Program-made: the position numbers and the translations under genes
Assembly (NCBI RefSeq): GCF_030867095.1
Contig: NC_081824.1
Span: 349,406,203 to 349,470,202 of the forward strand
Direction: 5' to 3'
From: Alligator mississippiensis
Taxonomy: Eukaryota > Chordata > Crocodylia > Alligatoridae
DNA: 64,000 bases
Shown: positions 53,322 through 64,000 of the stretch, in pieces
Position numbering within the stretch: position 1 is the stretch's first letter
Layout: the number at the start of each line of letters is the position of its first letter
Notes under the pieces: generated by a model
What the model was told of the DNA's origin: nothing
The model's database searches: none
Seen by the model: the letters and a program-made list of their open reading frames with translations, nothing else

Positions 53322-56300
53322 GGTTTAGGTTGGCACAATTGGCCAACTTCTCTTACCCACTGTGATAGGAACAGTGATAAGGACCACTCAGGTTAAGAAA
53401 CAGTGTATTTAAATAAGAAGTGTTGCTTTTTTTGGCAGATTCCTCACCTTCTTTAGCAAAAGGGACCTAAAAGGATCGGTGAACTTCTCTGAGTCTTTCA
53501 CAGTGTTGTTATTTTTCTGATCCCAGGAATCTGGGATTGTTGACAGAGGTGGAAGGTGGAGTTCATGAGTGGTCTGCTGGGAGAAATAGGAGTTATGTTA
53601 AAAAGGATGGGTCTGTATTAAATTAGCTCTCTTTATAATTTTGTGTGTTCAAAGCTGAGTGCTTGTACAACAGCACTTTTAAAATAGAGCTAAATAAAAT
53701 AAAGTACCAGCGATGCAACAAATAGTCACATTAGACTTCAGGAAATTAGCTGCATTATCAATAAGTGGAGTACATGTTTGGATAACAAAAAAATATTTAA
53801 TCTAATTTCTTGACTAAAAGCCACTAAGTCCATGTTTTAAAGTACTTGCTTCCTGGTGTTGTCTTAAGCTTTTGCTGCCAGTTGGAAACAGTATAAATAC
53901 ACATCCAGTTACTGACTTAATCATGGAGCTGCTATTTCTGTTGATAAATGCTGGACTTTTAATGCATCAGTTTAGCAGCATTGGAGACTGGGGTACTAAA
54001 TGATATCCCTTATGTTCTTGTTGCACACTTCCCTTTTTTGCTTTTCAAGAAAATGGGAATCAAGTATTTTAATATGAATCTAATGTGGATCACAACTTTG
54101 GCATTGGTTCAGAAAGGAAGTCAGACTGATCACTAACACGAGTCTGGTAATATATTGAATGTACTAATTCAGTATCTCATGAATTTTTAAGTTGTAGAGG
54201 AAAATAAATCTTTTGGCTCCACTTAGCTTTGATAACTATTTATAGAAAACAAACAGCTGTCAGACTGGATAGATCATTTGTTCCCATTGTGAAGGGTTAT
54301 CAATGTTAAGTGGAAATAATATAATGTAGAATTAATAATATAATGTAAAATTGTGGGTTCAGTTAAGGTTTGGCTAGGAATTTTTAATTGGATAGCTTGC
54401 TTCTATCAATTATGCATGCTGAAAGCTTCAAATATGTTTTAAGGCATCCAAGGCGCTCCTAATGGAGACAAATAGATTAAATATATTTTTTAGTTTCATT
54501 CATTGTTTGCTATCTTAAGGCTGAGTTTCACAGATTAATTGTAGTACATGTTGAATTCTATCATATTGGTGACTATAGGATGCTGTTTATTAGCTGGCAA
54601 GCAGACCAAAAAAAGCTAAATGAGCATTCCCCAACTGGAGTTATATCCACCAAGTATTAGAGAAAATGTCCTCTGGGGGCATTATTAGAAAGTAATAGTT
54701 TCTGCATTTTCATATAACTTTTCAGTAAAAAGTGTTAGTATTTGTGGGTGACAAGTATTTGTGGCTGGCATGTACACATCGGATGAGGCCCTTGCAACGA
54801 TGATCTGACTCTTCAAGATTAGAGTACCTTGACATTACTTAAAGTGTTTTGTATTTGCAAATTCATAGGGTACCTTTTTAGCTCTGATTTATGGAACACT
54901 GGCTATCCCACTCTATTTTCATTCTCTGAAAAAAAATGGGAATGATCCCTTCCCCAAAACTCCAGTCTTCTGGTTAACTAAGCTCAGAGTACCGCAGGGT
55001 GACTCCCTTTCTGGCCTGTGTTTGGTGTTTGTCCTGGCCTCCTTTTATACTAGCTATGTACTGCTATTTTTGTTTTATATCAGTGATGTCATATCACTGT
55101 TTAATATAATTTTACATCTTATGGTTATCATTTTTTTTCTGTTCTTTTTGAGAGATTTTGATAAGTCTTCCTGAAAACCTGCAGAAACTGACTCTCCTAT
55201 TTGATCTCAATACTTTAAAAAATGCATTGTGTAAAAAGTATGGTATTCTCTTTAACATTTCTTCAAAGCATCACCTATTTTAAAAAACCTTTGTTTTTCT
55301 GTTTCTTGACAAGAAGGCTGACTATGAACATAGTAAGACCATAAATGCCACACACACTTTCTCTGCAGCTTCCTGCTGTAGTGTAGTATGTATTTGTTTT
55401 TGCTTGCTTGTATCTTTGGTGAGGAGGAGTCTTATTTGCACTTGCTTGGTAAATAAAGACACCTTGTTTGAGTGAGTGAAGTTCTAGTCTTACTTTCTCA
55501 TACTAGAAGACTGGTAAATATAGCTGGACTGGAATATAGTATTGGTAAATAGAATCCAGACATAGAAGTACTTAGTACTGTTCATCATTAGGATCAGAAG
55601 ATGTAGAAAGATGTTACTCTTATCAAAATAGTTTGTCCTTCAGAGACATAATACATTGGCTAGGGAAAGCTGTTTCATAAATTCTCAATGTAACAAATCA
55701 ATGGTAAAACTAGTTAGGATGAACTATTGTTTTGATGGTAACATACTATTCCAGAAAAAACAGTACTGCCCAGTACTAAATACAGCTAATGTCTAATTCT
55801 TTTGAACCTTCAGAGCTTTCTTACTGAAAAATATTCCCCCTAGCCCTGAGTGTTTCTCAAAGGACCCATTAAGTATGTGCAGATAATCTAATTATATGCA
55901 TCCACATGGATTACATTTCCTTTCACTGAGTTCTGAGAAATAATTCACACTGGTGTTCTAGGTGTCTTGAAAATTACAATAGAAAAAGTACTCTCTCTTC
56001 TAAATGAGAGAAGAAGAATTTGGTAATTTTTGAGTGAGTCTGTTACAAGCATATTCTTAGTATGTACCATTCTGTAGAAGCTGGAAGGCATCTTGCTTTC
56101 TAATGCAAAACACATGATTCAGGAAAATGAATTTAAAATCTGTAAACAACTCCTCTTTTCTAAAGTAGTGTCTCAAATGAATTAACTGATAAGTAGTCTA
56201 GTAAGGCTGTTTAAATAGGACCTCTAAGTTTTCGTATAGTTAGATTTCAATGGAAAATATCCTATGCCCAAATGGGGGAACATTATGGCTTTCCCCTCTC

Positions 56301-58479
56301 ATTCCAATCTAATTTTCTATTGTTGGGCTCTAGCAACCAAGGTATTTAATGAAGTTTAAAAAACAGAAGAGTTCAAGCGGAGTTTTGACTTCACCATGTT
56401 CTAGCATGGCATATCATGCCTGGAATTAAAAGGTGCTTTCCTTTGCAGTTTACATCAGTGGCAAAACTCCCACTGAGTTTTGGATCAGGCCAAAATTAAT
56501 AAGAACTGTTCTCAACCTAAGAGGCTCGGTATCTCCTAGAACATACAAGGAGTTCAGCAGAATACAGGAGGCTGGTAAACACTGCTTCTCTACATTGTAT
56601 GGCTTCAGTGTATTGTATGACAGCAGTGGCCACTGGGAAAGCAGGAGAGCACATAACTCTTGTATATAGTTCCTGCCAGAACCATGGGGCTTTTCTACAA
56701 CAGCTGTGCCAGTGGGTATGCAGCGCATCCTGGGAGGTACCAGCTGCTAACAAGGCTGCAGAAGGTGCGGGCACATCTGCAGGCATCTTCCTTCAGCTGC
56801 TGGGATGTGATAGAAGCCTCTTTTTGCTTACAGAGCTTATATTGACCTATTTGCAAAAAGGAGGAGCTGTGACTAGGGATGAACTCACAGTTTTGCCAGA
56901 GGGAAGAGACAGAAAGAGAAGGGACTAGAGAATCTAACCACTTGTTTTTTTCCAATATTAAATTATTTTTAGAAGGCTCTCTTATAACACACAATATTGC
57001 TGAAGCGGCAACAGCACTTGACAAATTTCTAATAAGTGTCTGTGCTCACAATAGTTATATTGAGTTCCTCATAAGTATGCCCTGATCCATGTCTAGGGCT
57101 ATGATGATACAGATAGTTATACTGACTCCATCACAGAGCTGTGTTTGAAGTTAGGGCCAGGGGTGTAGAATAGGTGCTGGGTTTGCAAATTTCAAAGGGA
57201 GGGTCCAATCATTCCCCCAGAGACTATATTATTTAACAACAGAATATGTATGGTTCATTCCCCATCCTCTAGAAACATTTATCTAAGATTTGAACTATTT
57301 CTGCCAGATTTGATTTAGAAATCTCTAGAAAGTGAATTCCATAAAAGAAACTGATACAAGAAGAAAATAACTAAAATCTTGCAACCATTTTCTGTGCTGG
57401 GATCCTAACATGCTCCCAGGTGCTCTTCCAGCATCTCTGGGTATGGTGCACAAGGGAGCCAGCTATGACATAGTTCTAATATTGGTACCTTATTACCTAT
57501 TCCCTTCTTTTCTCTTATCTCCATATTTTTTTTTACTTTGGTCATACGTTAGTATTTATTTACTCCCTTGCAGCATTTTCCTACTGAAGCTTGCAGCCGC
57601 CATATCACACTGCATTCAAGCACAGGAGCATTTTACATGGAGCCATCTGCAGAATTAAATTGACTGCTATCCCATGTGAGAAGGGTTCAACCTCACAGTT
57701 GGTAGGATCAAGGTCCGTAGTCACATTTTCAGAAATGAAAATATTGGCATTCATTTATTTTTTCCTTAAAACAGTAGTCCTCAAGCTGCATGTATGTAGC
57801 AATTTCGGCTGCTATGTGGATCCATTTAAAGTAATAGTATCAGAATAGAGTCGCAATGACATGGATTACAATTATGAAGACATAACCGTACACTGAGTAC
57901 TTCTGAGATTTTATGTGCAGCATATTACATCTCAGTCAAAGAAATTTTAAGTTTTTTCCTTAAGAGGAATTGGACTGAGTTAACTGTCCCTCTTAAATAG
58001 AAGAGAAGATCATTTTAGAAGTGAAGGTACAAGTCTGAGATTTAAAAGAACTGGCTTCTATGTCAGGTTTTGCTACAAATTGTCTGACTTGACAAGTCAC
58101 TCAATGCCTTAAGCATTGATATTATGATGATGATAGCGATGTCCAGAAATTAAAAAAAAAAAAAAGAAAAGAAAAAAGCTTCCATATTTTATTTGGAGGA
58201 GCTAGAGTGCAGGGTTGCTTCATTTCTAGATTAAATTTAAAGAGTGACATTAACTTGCTGTTTCTTAACCATCTCTCTCTGCTCTGCCCTTGCTTGTCAG
58301 TTTAGCCCCTTATTCAACAATCAGATTTCAGATTTTTTTTAATCCAAGCACAGCTCCTTTGACTTCAGTATGATTCCATGAAAACTCCCTAAATTTAGTG
58401 TGACTTCAGGATTGCAGCCTTAAATTGTAAATTCCATGGGATAGGGCCTGGCACAATTTGAAGTGTCCCCTTATACAGT
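53322..58479. other. Intergenic, AT-rich
   Basis: Five kilobases without a recognisable gene, RNA or classifiable repeat. A poly(A)-like run lies at about 58,151-58,176. The open frames near 56,430-57,085 have no features I recognise. The upstream alternative LIMS1 exon known in mammals was not found here. Confidence 0.45.
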
Positions 58480-58910
58480 TCAGGTATTCTGACTGAGGTT
58501 ACAGAGTTGCCGTTCTCTTTAAATGGCTGTGTTTGTGGAGTCAGCTGCAAATTGTCAGAGCTCTCTCTCTCTCTCTACCAGAAGAAAGGCGTTTGTGCCC
58601 GAAAACTTGCAAAGAACAATTTTTCCAACTATTTAGTTGGTCTAATAGAAGACATCACGGCTACCCAAAGAACCTGTCTGCCTACCTCCTTAGACTAGCA
58701 CGCCTACAACCAACCAACCGCCCCTAAAAATTGGTGAGGATCCCGAGCTGAGGAAATGCCTGCAGATGGGCCTGCTTTATTTAGATGCGTTTTCCTTCCT
58801 CCGTTCCTTCTCCCTCAGCTGGTCTCTAAGTTAAAGCAGTCCTCTCTTCTTATTCCAGTCCAGTCTCGGCAAGCTAGAACAGGGGTGAACCTCTAGCCCA
58901 GTGACCCTCA
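58480..58910 (+). repeat. Composite repeat shared with LIMS1 intron 1
   Basis: 58,480-58,555 (TTTAAATGGCTGTGTTTGTG) matches 61,095-61,180 directly. 58,575-58,690 is a Penelope-like terminal repeat (AACTATTTAGTTGGTCTAAT). 58,729-58,790 (AAATGCCTGCAGATGGGCCT) matches 61,530-61,600 directly. 58,790-58,863 is the inverse of about 61,363-61,430. Confidence 0.6.
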
Positions 58911-59109
58911 GCCAGGGGGCATGGTGCCCTGCAGGCATTCACTTGAGCTCCTTTCAGGCAGTGTTTGGCACTGAACTGTGGTTCACAGGAATCCACTCTC
59001 AGATTTCGGAGGGGCGCGTTGAGAGACACTCTGCCCAGCCGTGGTCTTTCTGAGCTCTTGGCTAGACAAGAGCCACTCTGGTGCCAATTTTTTTTTTCCG
59101 GGAGTCAGA

Positions 59110-59640
59110 AAAAGTGAGAAGTCTGAGCCGGCATTGCCTGAGCGGGGATCGGCTATAAGGAAGGTTGAGAGCCGCAGCGCTGTGGCCCGCTCGCTCCTCC
59201 TCAGACGGGGCTGAGCTGCAGCGAGTCGGCGGCGGCTCCGGTCCCTGTCGCTGAGGGGACCGGGCCGGGCCGGGGAAGGGAAGAGCGGCCCGCAGGGGGC
59301 GCGATCCCGAGTCCCGCTCAGCTGCCGGGCTGGAGGCGAGGGCGGTGCCGCCCGCGTCCGGCTCCTCCCACGCCACGCGGGCCGGCCCGGGGGAGGAGCC
59401 GGGCTGGGCCGGGCTGGGCAGAGCAGGCGGCGGCGGCGATGCTGGGGCTGGCGGCGGCCGCGGGGGGAATGACCAACAGGTAAAGCACCAGCGCGGCTGC
59501 CCGGCTGCAGCCGCCTCCCGCCGCCAGGGGCAGCGGCAAGGGCCCGGGTGGTGGCCCGCGGGGCGCTGCGGGCCCAGCCGGGGCGGGCGGGAAAGCGCGA
59601 GGGAGCCCGGCCGGCCTTGCGGGGAGCGCGCGCGCGCGCT
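59110..59640 (+). promoter_or_regulatory. LIMS1: CpG-island promoter of LIMS1
   Basis: Dense CpG and G+C from about 59,130 to 59,640 with several GGGCGGG/CCGCCC-type boxes, ending at a (CG/TG)n run. A TATAAGG at 59,154-59,160 might be a weak TATA-like element; most CpG-island promoters have none, so the start site is not set. The island contains the first LIMS1 coding exon seen here and is the only such island in the intergenic interval. GCC2 ends 19 kb upstream on the same strand. Confidence 0.8.
59439..59479 (+). CDS. LIMS1: LIMS1 (PINCH1) alternative first coding exon
   Basis: ATG at 59,439 in a GGCGGCGGCG context (G at -3, C at +4), then 13 codons reading MLGLAAAAGGMTN plus two bases AG, followed by donor GTAAAG at 59,480. 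One mammalian LIMS1 isoform begins MLGVAAGMTHS before the common MANALAS start (from memory). The last residue split across the junction would be Ser if the next exon starts with C or T, as in that isoform. LIMS1 is a five-LIM adaptor that binds integrin-linked kinase and parvin at focal adhesions. Support is the peptide, the CpG island and the conserved GCC2-LIMS1 order. The LIM-coding exons lie to the right of the window. The frame is open upstream of this ATG, so a longer start cannot be fully excluded. Confidence 0.8.
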
Positions 59641-60830
59641 TGTGTGTGTGTGCTTGTGAAAGTGGGTGCGTAGGAGTGTGCGTGTATGCGTGCAAGAGTG
59701 TGGGAGTGGGCGTGTGTGTGTTCGCGTGTGGAAGTGGGTGCGTGTAAGTGTGCTTGTGAGTGCATGCGTGTGTGGCCATGTGCGTGTTGGCATGTCAACG
59801 TGCGTGTGTCCTTTTGTGTCAGGTTTCCAGGTTGTAAGCCTGGTGGTCTAGAGGCAAAAAGCAGTCAGGACTTGTGGCAGAGGTGATATCTTTTATTTGA
59901 CCAGCTAGAGCATGGGAGCGCGCCTGTGCTTGTGCATTGACTCCGTGTGTGAGCATGTGCTTGTGTAAGGGGGAGTGTGTGTTCTTATCTGAGCATGGGA
60001 GTGTGTGCACGCTTGGGGGGGCTGTGCATGTGCTCACAGGAGCATGTGCTTTTGTGAGTGCTGTGCATGTGTGCGCACATTTGTGTGCATCTGTGCTTGT
60101 GTGAGCACATGTGCTTGTGTGTATGTGTTTTTGTGAGCCTGTGACTATCTGCTTGTGTGAGCCTGTGTGCGTGTGTCCATGTGTGTGGGAGTGTGGGCAT
60201 GTGACTATGTTTGGCAGGGTGTGCTGGCATGTGAGTGCATGCCCTTGTGTGGGCATGGGAGTGTGTGTGTGTGCCTGTGCTTGTGCAATGACCGTGCTTC
60301 TGGGAATGTGTGTGCTTTTTTGAGCGTGTGCTTGTGGGTGGGGGATGTGCCCTTGTATGAGCATGGGAGTGTATGCCTGTGCTTGGGAGTGTGCTTGCAT
60401 GAACATGTGCTTGTGTGAGTGTGTGTTTTTATGCACATTTTTTTTGAGCCTGTGAGCACCTGCTTGGGTGTGCATGTGTGCTTGTGTGTACACACATTCA
60501 TGTGTGACCATGTGTGTGTGTAAATGTGTGCATGTGAGAGTGTGTGGGGCTGGGTGTGCTGATGTGTGTGCGTTTGTGTCCTTGTGTGAGCATGGGAGTG
60601 TGTATGCATTCACATGTGCATTGTCCATGCATGTAGGCTTACGTGTGCTCATGTGAGCATCTGCTTGTGCAAGGGGGGTGTATCCAAGTCTGAGCATGGG
60701 AGTGTGTGTGTGTGCTTGTGTGAGCACATGTGCTTGGGTGCATACATTTTTGTGAGCCTGTGAACACTTGCTTGGGTTTGCACGCACATGTGTGTGTGTC
60801 TATGCATGCACATGATCTGGGGTGTCAGCC
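59640..60830. repeat. G/T-rich tandem repeat with ~340-bp higher-order unit
   Basis: A 1.2-kb stretch of imperfect (TG)n-like sequence. The anchor GAGCATGGGA or GGGCATGGGA recurs at 59,908, 59,991, 60,251, 60,359, 60,588 and 60,692, giving two interleaved series spaced about 333-368 bp. GAGCCTGTGA recurs at 60,135, 60,446 and 60,754. About three units, 59,908-60,830. The first unit abuts a Penelope-like fragment (GTGATATCTTTTATTTGACC) at about 59,882. Confidence 0.8.
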
Positions 60831-61049
60831 CAATGCAGGTGTGGGGTTGTGGCAGTCAGCACCCAGCAGGGGATGCCAGGCCCTGGTACCCTGTTTGTTC
60901 CTCCCCTCTGTGGGGTGGGGGCAGGATGATGTTGCTGGCAGGGTCTCTGGGCACACCTCTCCAAGGCATGCCTTTGGGCTCTGGTCCCTTCCCCCCCTTT
61001 TGCCATCAGCTGGTGCTACAAGTCAGGCAGTAGGCAGGGCAGGGTGGCA

Positions 61050-61650
61050 CCTTAAAGGCTAATCTGTTCAGAGATGAAGGAGCTTTCATAAGCCGATATA
61101 TTGTCCAGGTACTCTGGTTGCAGTTACCAAGTTGCCATATCTTTAAATGGCTGTGTTTGTGGAATCAGCTGTAAATTGTCCAGGGTCTTAAGGTGAGGGA
61201 AAGTAGTCCAGATAAATGTGCCCGCAGGAAGCAGACAAATTGGGAGCAGTGAAACGTCCCCTGAAACAGAATAGAGTCTGAGTGGTGATGCTGGGTCTGG
61301 CGTTTCAAGGCCAAAGAGCCTGGGAGAGTTGGGAACTCCAGAAGAATCCTGACACAGGAAGTTGGACAGGAGAAAAAAGAGAGGTCTGCTTTAATTTGGA
61401 GACCAGCTGAGGAAGAAGGAAAACTGGTCCAGCAGGAGAGACCCGCTCTGTGATTTGAAGTTCAAGGCCTATACAGGAGGGGGAGATGGCGCTTCAGGGA
61501 ACTCTGACCCAAACCAAAGAAACAGTTAAGATTGGTGGGGAAATGGAGATATGGAAATGCCTGCAGATAGACCTGTTTTATTTAGATGGGTTTTATTTCA
61601 TTTCTCACACATACTGAAAGTGGGGAACCTCTAGTCCAGTGATTCACACA
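61050..61650 (+). repeat. Composite repeat, partner of 58,480-58,910
   Basis: Contains CTTTAAATGGCTGTGTTTGT near 61,140, the inverse block around 61,363-61,430 (CTGCTTTAATTTGGAGACCA) and GGAAATGCCTGCAGATAGAC near 61,553. All three have relatives upstream of the LIMS1 exon. Family not identified. Confidence 0.55.
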
Positions 61651-62430
61651 GGGTGTTGAGTCCACAATTGCTGAAATCTGTGTCAATGAACTGGATGAAA
61701 AGCTCTTGTAGGAGCCCACACAATTCTTGGCAGCCTGAAGGTCAGCTGGGAGGAAGTTTCTGCAGTGCAAGACAAACATAACGTGCCCCCGTGGGAAGAC
61801 ATGGGTGGCTCGTGCCGTGCAGAAAGTGGGTGGTGCTACAGCCTAGAAAAGCTTACACCTTTCTGAATTCATGAGTTTTTAAGGTGCCATCCTGCTCTGC
61901 CGTCATATGAACAGTCAGATGAACTCCCTCTTTCTAAGCTGTAAGTCCTGACAGCAACATCCCTGTAAAACAACATAGGAGCTACACAATGTGAATCAGT
62001 GATCAGACTGATCAGCAGCTGGCAAGTTATGCTGACTGGAGTTTGTAGTCTCTGGTTGCATGTCTGCTGCATTTCTAGTTCCAGTGTCAGCCAGATGTAG
62101 GGGTCCATCTGGCTTCATCGTAAGGTACCATTTAACTTGCGCTAAAGCTATTCATACAAGGTTGGAATTCAGGACCACACTTGGGATATACCTTGAGCTA
62201 ACATGGGCAGCAGAAGTAACCCCCTGTTTATGTAAGAAGCTCAGGTCTGGCCTACAGTACAGAGTTCTGCTAGCAGAGGTGTCAGCTAAGGTGAAGTGAA
62301 ATTAAAAGATCCTCCCCCACAGGCAATGTATGTTTGTCAGTAGACCCTGCCTCCCTCTGCTGCATACAGCTCTACTACTGCGGGGTGGGAGGGTTGCCGG
62401 CTTCGCTTCTCTGGATGGGGAAGATGGAGT
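61651..62430. other. LIMS1 intron 1, unremarkable
   Basis: No repeat or exon recognised. Confidence 0.45.
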
Positions 62431-62438
62431 AGCTAAGC

Positions 62439-62607
62439 CAGGGGTGAGCAAAATGTGGCCCGCCAGCTCATTCTATCTGGCCCACAGGGCCCCTAAAAAA
62501 TTTAGAAAATTAATATTTATCTGCCCCTGGCTGCCTGTCATGCAGCCCTCAATGGCTTGCCAAAACTCAGTTTGCAGCCCTCTGCCCAAAATAATTGCCC
62601 ACCCCTG
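62439..62607. mobile_element. 169-bp hAT-type MITE with perfect target duplication
   Basis: Starts CAGGGGTGAGCAAAATGTGG, ends AATAATTGCCCACCCCTG, and is flanked by identical AGCTAAGC (62,431-62,438 and 62,608-62,615). Same end type as 20,191-21,915 and 52,741-53,313. Non-coding. Confidence 0.88.
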
Positions 62608-62615
62608 AGCTAAGC

Positions 62616-63506
62616 CAACAGAAAAGCCTCCTGTGCTGTAGCCAAGCCTTGACGCTTTGGTCTTTGCATACTGTTTGCATGGGTGCTGGTTCCCAGCCTA
62701 GTCACACTCTCAAACAGCATGGAAGTGTGCAAAAATGGTCTTGTCAGGAGCAGCTCCTGGAAGGGACCAAGTAAGGATTGCTGTTCAGAGCATTTAGATT
62801 GCAGGGGAAGTGGGGGATTGAGGTGAAAGAAAGGTGGTTGGACACTGCAACACGTTACTTCCCCAAATCCCATCCTCTCCAGTGTAATGACTGCCAAGTC
62901 CAGCATGACAGTTCCAGCTGGCTTGAATGAAAGGATCGAAGCCAAGAAAGTAGCATTTATTTCTTCTGCATTCCCTGACTTAGATATACTACATTCTTGT
63001 CCACTCTGCTCATTGGGAAGGAAGAGATAATAAATAGGGCTGCATGTTTCATATGTTACTTACCGTTAAACCTTTTAGTATAGAGATTTTTTTAAGCCAT
63101 TATATTTTCCCAGAAGTTCCTTGCAAGTATTTAAATGCTAGCGTGAACTAAAAAGGTGCCATAAAAATACTGTATTTAAACATTTCAAATCACTCACGTT
63201 TCTACTTCTTGTAAGACATCTTCATGAACTTAATCTCCCCATTCCAGAATACAAACATGGTGAGGCCCAAAGCAAAAATTGAGAGGATGCAATTTACTTT
63301 TGTTAAAAGAAATCTGTTAAATGTTTGAAAGGAAAGCACAGAAGAACTATTTATCATTCAAGTACTATAGATGTAAAATGTGATATTTTAAGCATTTATA
63401 TATCTTCTTGCACTTTTTTTCCTGCTTTTGCTGAAGTTTCCTCTTCAAATAGACTTTCTGTTTATCTAGGCAGCTTCTTTGTACTGTAATATTTAGAAGT
63501 ATAATC
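62616..63506. other. LIMS1 intron 1, unremarkable
   Basis: AT-rich towards the right; nothing recognised. Confidence 0.45.
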
Positions 63507-63514
63507 GTCCACAT

Positions 63515-63781
63515 CAGGGGCTGAATGAGTAGCATAGGGCTGGCACATAGGGTTGGTCTGTGGGCCGAATGAGTGGCACAAGGGCCCATTAGTGAGCCTG
63601 ATCTAGTGCACAGGGTTGTGTCACCTGTCTGGAAATTGGGTGGTAGGGTGAGCAGTGGTAGGGTTAATTACCGTGAATCTTGGTAATGCTGCCAGTGGTC
63701 CCACACTGTCAAATTTGCAGACTCATGGGGAGCCCCAGGGGCTGGATGATGTGGCTCCACAGGCCAGATACCGTCACCCTG
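63515..63781. mobile_element. Probable hAT-type MITE
   Basis: Starts CAGGGGCTGAATGAG, ends GATACCGTCACCCTG. Candidate 8-bp duplications GTCCACAT (63,507-63,514) and ATCCATGT (63,782-63,789) agree at 5 of 8, all differences being transitions. Old copy. Confidence 0.5.
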
Positions 63782-64000
63782 ATCCATGTCATTGTTGAGA
63801 CATGACAGTGTAGTGTACGTTGGTGTTGTCCCTATGTTTGTGGCAAAGAAAGAGCCCCAGTGTTAAATAAGATCAGGCTGGTCATCTTGAAAATGATGAT
63901 CTAAAATACCTAGATGAATAAGGTAAGTTTTCTATTCTTGTGTGATGAATTTAGTGGCACAGTTTAGTTGGCACATAAAAACACAAGCTTGACTGCTTGT

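Larger units (their letters stand above)
59480..64000 (+). other. LIMS1: LIMS1 intron 1 (partial)
   Basis: From the donor at 59,480 to the window end no acceptor followed by LIM-domain coding sequence is found. Contains the G/T-rich tandem repeat, shared repeat blocks, and two short hAT-type elements. Confidence 0.65.

Noticed and set aside
56433..57085. Possible coding exons between GCC2 and LIMS1
   Set aside because: Overlapping short frames on both strands, no splice pattern, no motif; I could not match the alternative LIMS1 N-terminal exon known from mammals.
59819..60787. 322-codon His/Thr-rich open frame on the minus strand
   Set aside because: It is the translation of the G/T-rich tandem repeat. 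CA-type repeats lack stops in some frames; no domain, no conserved start, and it lies in LIMS1 intron 1.
1..64000. tRNA, rRNA, CRISPR arrays, phage or bacterial defence genes
   Set aside because: None seen. Intron-exon structure and LINE/hAT content are those of a vertebrate nuclear genome.

Overview
This window is vertebrate genomic DNA: long introns, consensus GT/AG splice sites and dense interspersed repeats. The repeat mix is several long CR1 LINEs, an L2 LINE, Penelope-like (GIY-YIG) retroelements, about a dozen hAT-type elements with 8-bp target duplications, and mariner-type and Harbinger-like elements. That mix points to a non-avian sauropsid. A crocodilian is my best guess, a turtle the alternative; this is inference from repeat content. 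I recognise two protein-coding genes, both on the + strand.

Positions 1-39,701 carry the 3' half of GCC2 (GCC185), a trans-Golgi coiled-coil tether. Thirteen consecutive coding exons (2,949-39,701) join in one frame to 625 codons plus a stop. They encode the distal coiled coil, an acidic linker, the Rab-binding region, the ARL1-binding GRIP domain and the usual C-terminal tail. The upstream half of the gene lies outside the window. Every splice junction is phase-compatible and no exon is interrupted, so the gene looks intact.

Positions 39,702-59,100 are the GCC2 3' untranslated region and the intergenic space. They hold hAT-type elements, a decayed two-exon hAT transposase gene nested in an older inverted-repeat element (44,056-47,565), an old minus-strand LINE and a CR1 3' end. 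About 59,110-59,640 is a CpG island with one short coding exon (59,439-59,479) ending at a clean splice donor. Its 13 codons match the alternative N-terminus of LIMS1 (PINCH1), the gene next to GCC2 in other vertebrates. The rest of the window is LIMS1 intron 1, which starts with a G/T-rich tandem repeat of roughly 340-bp units.

The two genes are syntenic neighbours, not an operon or pathway. GCC2 acts in endosome-to-Golgi transport; LIMS1 acts in integrin-linked kinase adhesion complexes. I found no RNA genes, CRISPR arrays or prokaryote-type systems, and nothing that convinces me of an undescribed multi-gene system. The most unusual material is structural: several hAT elements in GCC2 introns are fold-back palindromes with arms from about 40 to 380 bp, all inside the transcribed unit; there are two apparent template-switch scars (a micro-inversion inside a CR1 and a perfect 18-bp hairpin between 8-bp repeats); insertions are nested in datable order; and rearranged repeat blocks flank the LIMS1 first exon.
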